A DNA stretch of 23,396 bases from an archaeon. Its GTDB lineage: Archaea; Thermoproteota; Nitrososphaeria; Nitrososphaerales; UBA183. How positions within the stretch are numbered: the stretch's first letter is position 1; each line of letters begins with the position of its first letter. Of this stretch, positions 22,665-23,396 are shown one piece after another. A program made the position numbers and the translations under genes. The stretch spans positions 1 to 23,396 of the forward strand of contig JAJYKR010000005.1 in assembly GCA_021788415.1 (NCBI GenBank). Reading direction: 5' to 3'. Under the pieces are notes generated by a model. That model was not told where the DNA came from, made no database searches, and saw only the letters and a list, made by a program, of their open reading frames with translations.

Positions 22665-23095
22665 TTCTTGACCTCCTTCATCAGGTCAAGGAGGTGCTTC
22701 ACTCCTCTGACCTGGCCTCCCTTCACCTGCTTGTACAGCCTCTTGTAGGCAGCGTTCGAGATATCCTTCCTTTCCTTCGCGACCTTCAGTCTCCACCGGA
22801 GCGCGCGTACCTTCGAGATCCACATTCCCTTCCTAGGATTGCGGGCGAAGGCAGTCCCTTCGGTCGAGCCTGCGCTCCTCCCTCTCTTGAGCTTCCGGGA
22901 CCTGCTCCTGAAGCGTCCCCTCGACACCCCTTTCTCGGGGGCGACCTTGATCGCTCCGAAGCCAACGAGGCCACGGATGGTGCTTCGGGTGATCGCGTCC
23001 TGTATCAGGTCGGAGTAATCGTCGTTGAAGATGATCCGGTCCACTCCCACGCCCAGGACCGACGCCGCCAGCCTCCGTTTACTCCTTAGATTCAA
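22661..23095 (-). CDS. rpl19e: 50S ribosomal protein L19e
   Basis: An archaeal/eukaryotic-specific, highly basic large-subunit protein of 144 residues. It begins NLRSKRRLAASVLGVGVDRI, continues with DAITRSTIRGLVGFGAIKV, then the Arg-rich stretch SRGRFRSRSRKLKRGR and WISKVRALRWRLKVAKE. The start is TTG at 23095, within the last 17 bases of rpl32e. No ATG or GTG is available at the conserved N-terminus. Confidence 0.96.
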   Translation of the reverse strand: MNLRSKRRLAASVLGVGVDRIIFNDDYSDLIQDAITRSTIRGLVGFGAIKVAPEKGVSRGRFRSRSRKLKRGRSAGSTEGTAFARNPRKGMWISKVRALRWRLKVAKERKDISNAAYKRLYKQVKGGQVRGVKHLLDLMKEVKK

Positions 23096-23396
23096 CTATC
23101 CTCAACCCCGTGGGATTCACCACCCTGATGCCGAGCTCGGTCGCCCTGGCCAGGATCGTGTCCCTCTTCTTCGCTCCTACGGTCCCCCCTATCCTCGCGA
23201 CGTCGCGCCCAGGGACGAGCGCGTCCAGGTCCGACGGCCTGTGGACCAGGACTTCGTAGTGGCCGCTCGGGTGCAGCCCCCGCGCCTCGGCGGGCCCCCT
23301 GTACCCCACCTTGACAAGAGCCGGCCACCCCTTGTCCTGGCGTCGCATCTTGCTGTCCACCCCCTTGGGCTTCCTCCACTCGGGGTGTATCCTGAC
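23079..23396 (-). CDS. rpl32e: 50S ribosomal protein L32e, C-terminal part (runs off the window)
   Basis: An archaeal/eukaryotic-specific large-subunit protein, cut at its 5' end by the window edge. About 105 residues are visible. They start VRIHPEWRKPKGVDSKMRRQ and continue with WPALVKVGYRGPAEARGLHPSGHYEVLVH, the conserved core, and RIGGTVGAKKRDTILARATELGIRVVNP. It is the first visible gene of the operon running down to cbf5. Confidence 0.96.
   Translation of the reverse strand, partial: VRIHPEWRKPKGVDSKMRRQDKGWPALVKVGYRGPAEARGLHPSGHYEVLVHRPSDLDALVPGRDVARIGGTVGAKKRDTILARATELGIRVVNPTGLRIVESKE

Noticed and set aside
1..23396. CRISPR arrays, insertion sequences, defence islands or a novel accessory gene cluster.
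   Set aside because: No periodic repeats, transposase or integrase-like sequences were seen. The region is core chromosomal genes, and the intein is the only mobile element I can support.

Overview
The window is a stretch of an archaeal chromosome and is almost completely coding. Archaeal markers are the archaeal/eukaryotic-type ribosomal proteins (L18e, L19e, L32e), RNA polymerase subunits Rpo3 (D) and Rpo10 (N), Cbf5, deoxyhypusine synthase, archaeal-type adenylate kinase, the DUF106/EMC3-like protein beside SecY, an alternative mevalonate pathway gene pair, and a tRNA with introns cut at bulge-helix-bulge motifs. The DNA is visibly GC-rich. The gene set suggests a member of the TACK group, perhaps a Nitrososphaeria/Thaumarchaeota relative or Bathyarchaeia, but I cannot place it from sequence alone.

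Layout. (1) Positions 1-4767, minus strand: rpoD, rpl18e, rpl13, rps9, rpoN, rps2, a MEMO family gene, mevalonate kinase and the start of isopentenyl phosphate kinase. They form one tightly packed operon with overlaps or gaps of a few bases. (2) 4936-6395, plus strand: rps13, rps4, rps11, divergent from rpoD although these genes usually precede rpoD on one transcript. (3) 6392-7342, minus: a winged-helix regulator fused to an S-layer-like domain. It is divergent from glmS, with three copies of a CACCATGCA word between the two genes. (4) 7494-10751, plus: glmS (glucosamine-6-phosphate synthase) interrupted by a 497-residue LAGLIDADG intein inside the glutaminase active site. (5) 10823-11842, plus: deoxyhypusine synthase. 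(6) 11832-15790, minus: purB, purA and guaB, the enzymes at the IMP branch point to AMP and GMP. (7) 15893-16018, minus: tRNA-Ser(GGA) with two introns. (8) 16051-23396, minus: the end of the large ribosomal protein/secretion operon, in transcription order L32e (partial), L19e, L18, S5, L30, L15, SecY, Adk, a DUF106/EMC3-like protein, Cmk and Cbf5.

Most of the window is translation machinery and membrane insertion. The added metabolism supplies isoprenoid lipid precursors (mvk, ipk), the amino sugar for glycosylation and envelope (glmS), hypusine for translation factor aIF5A (dys), and purine nucleotides.

The most unusual signals are: three genes (rpl15, purA, ipk) whose conserved N-termini have no ATG, GTG or TTG and seem to begin at CTG or ACG beside the upstream stop codon; a tRNA-Ser with a 13-nt anticodon-loop intron and a 24-nt T-loop intron; the glmS intein; an Ig/IPT-like domain of about 95 residues inserted in the DUF106/EMC3-like protein; and a repeated 27-28 nt distance from TATA box to start codon, implying leaderless transcripts.
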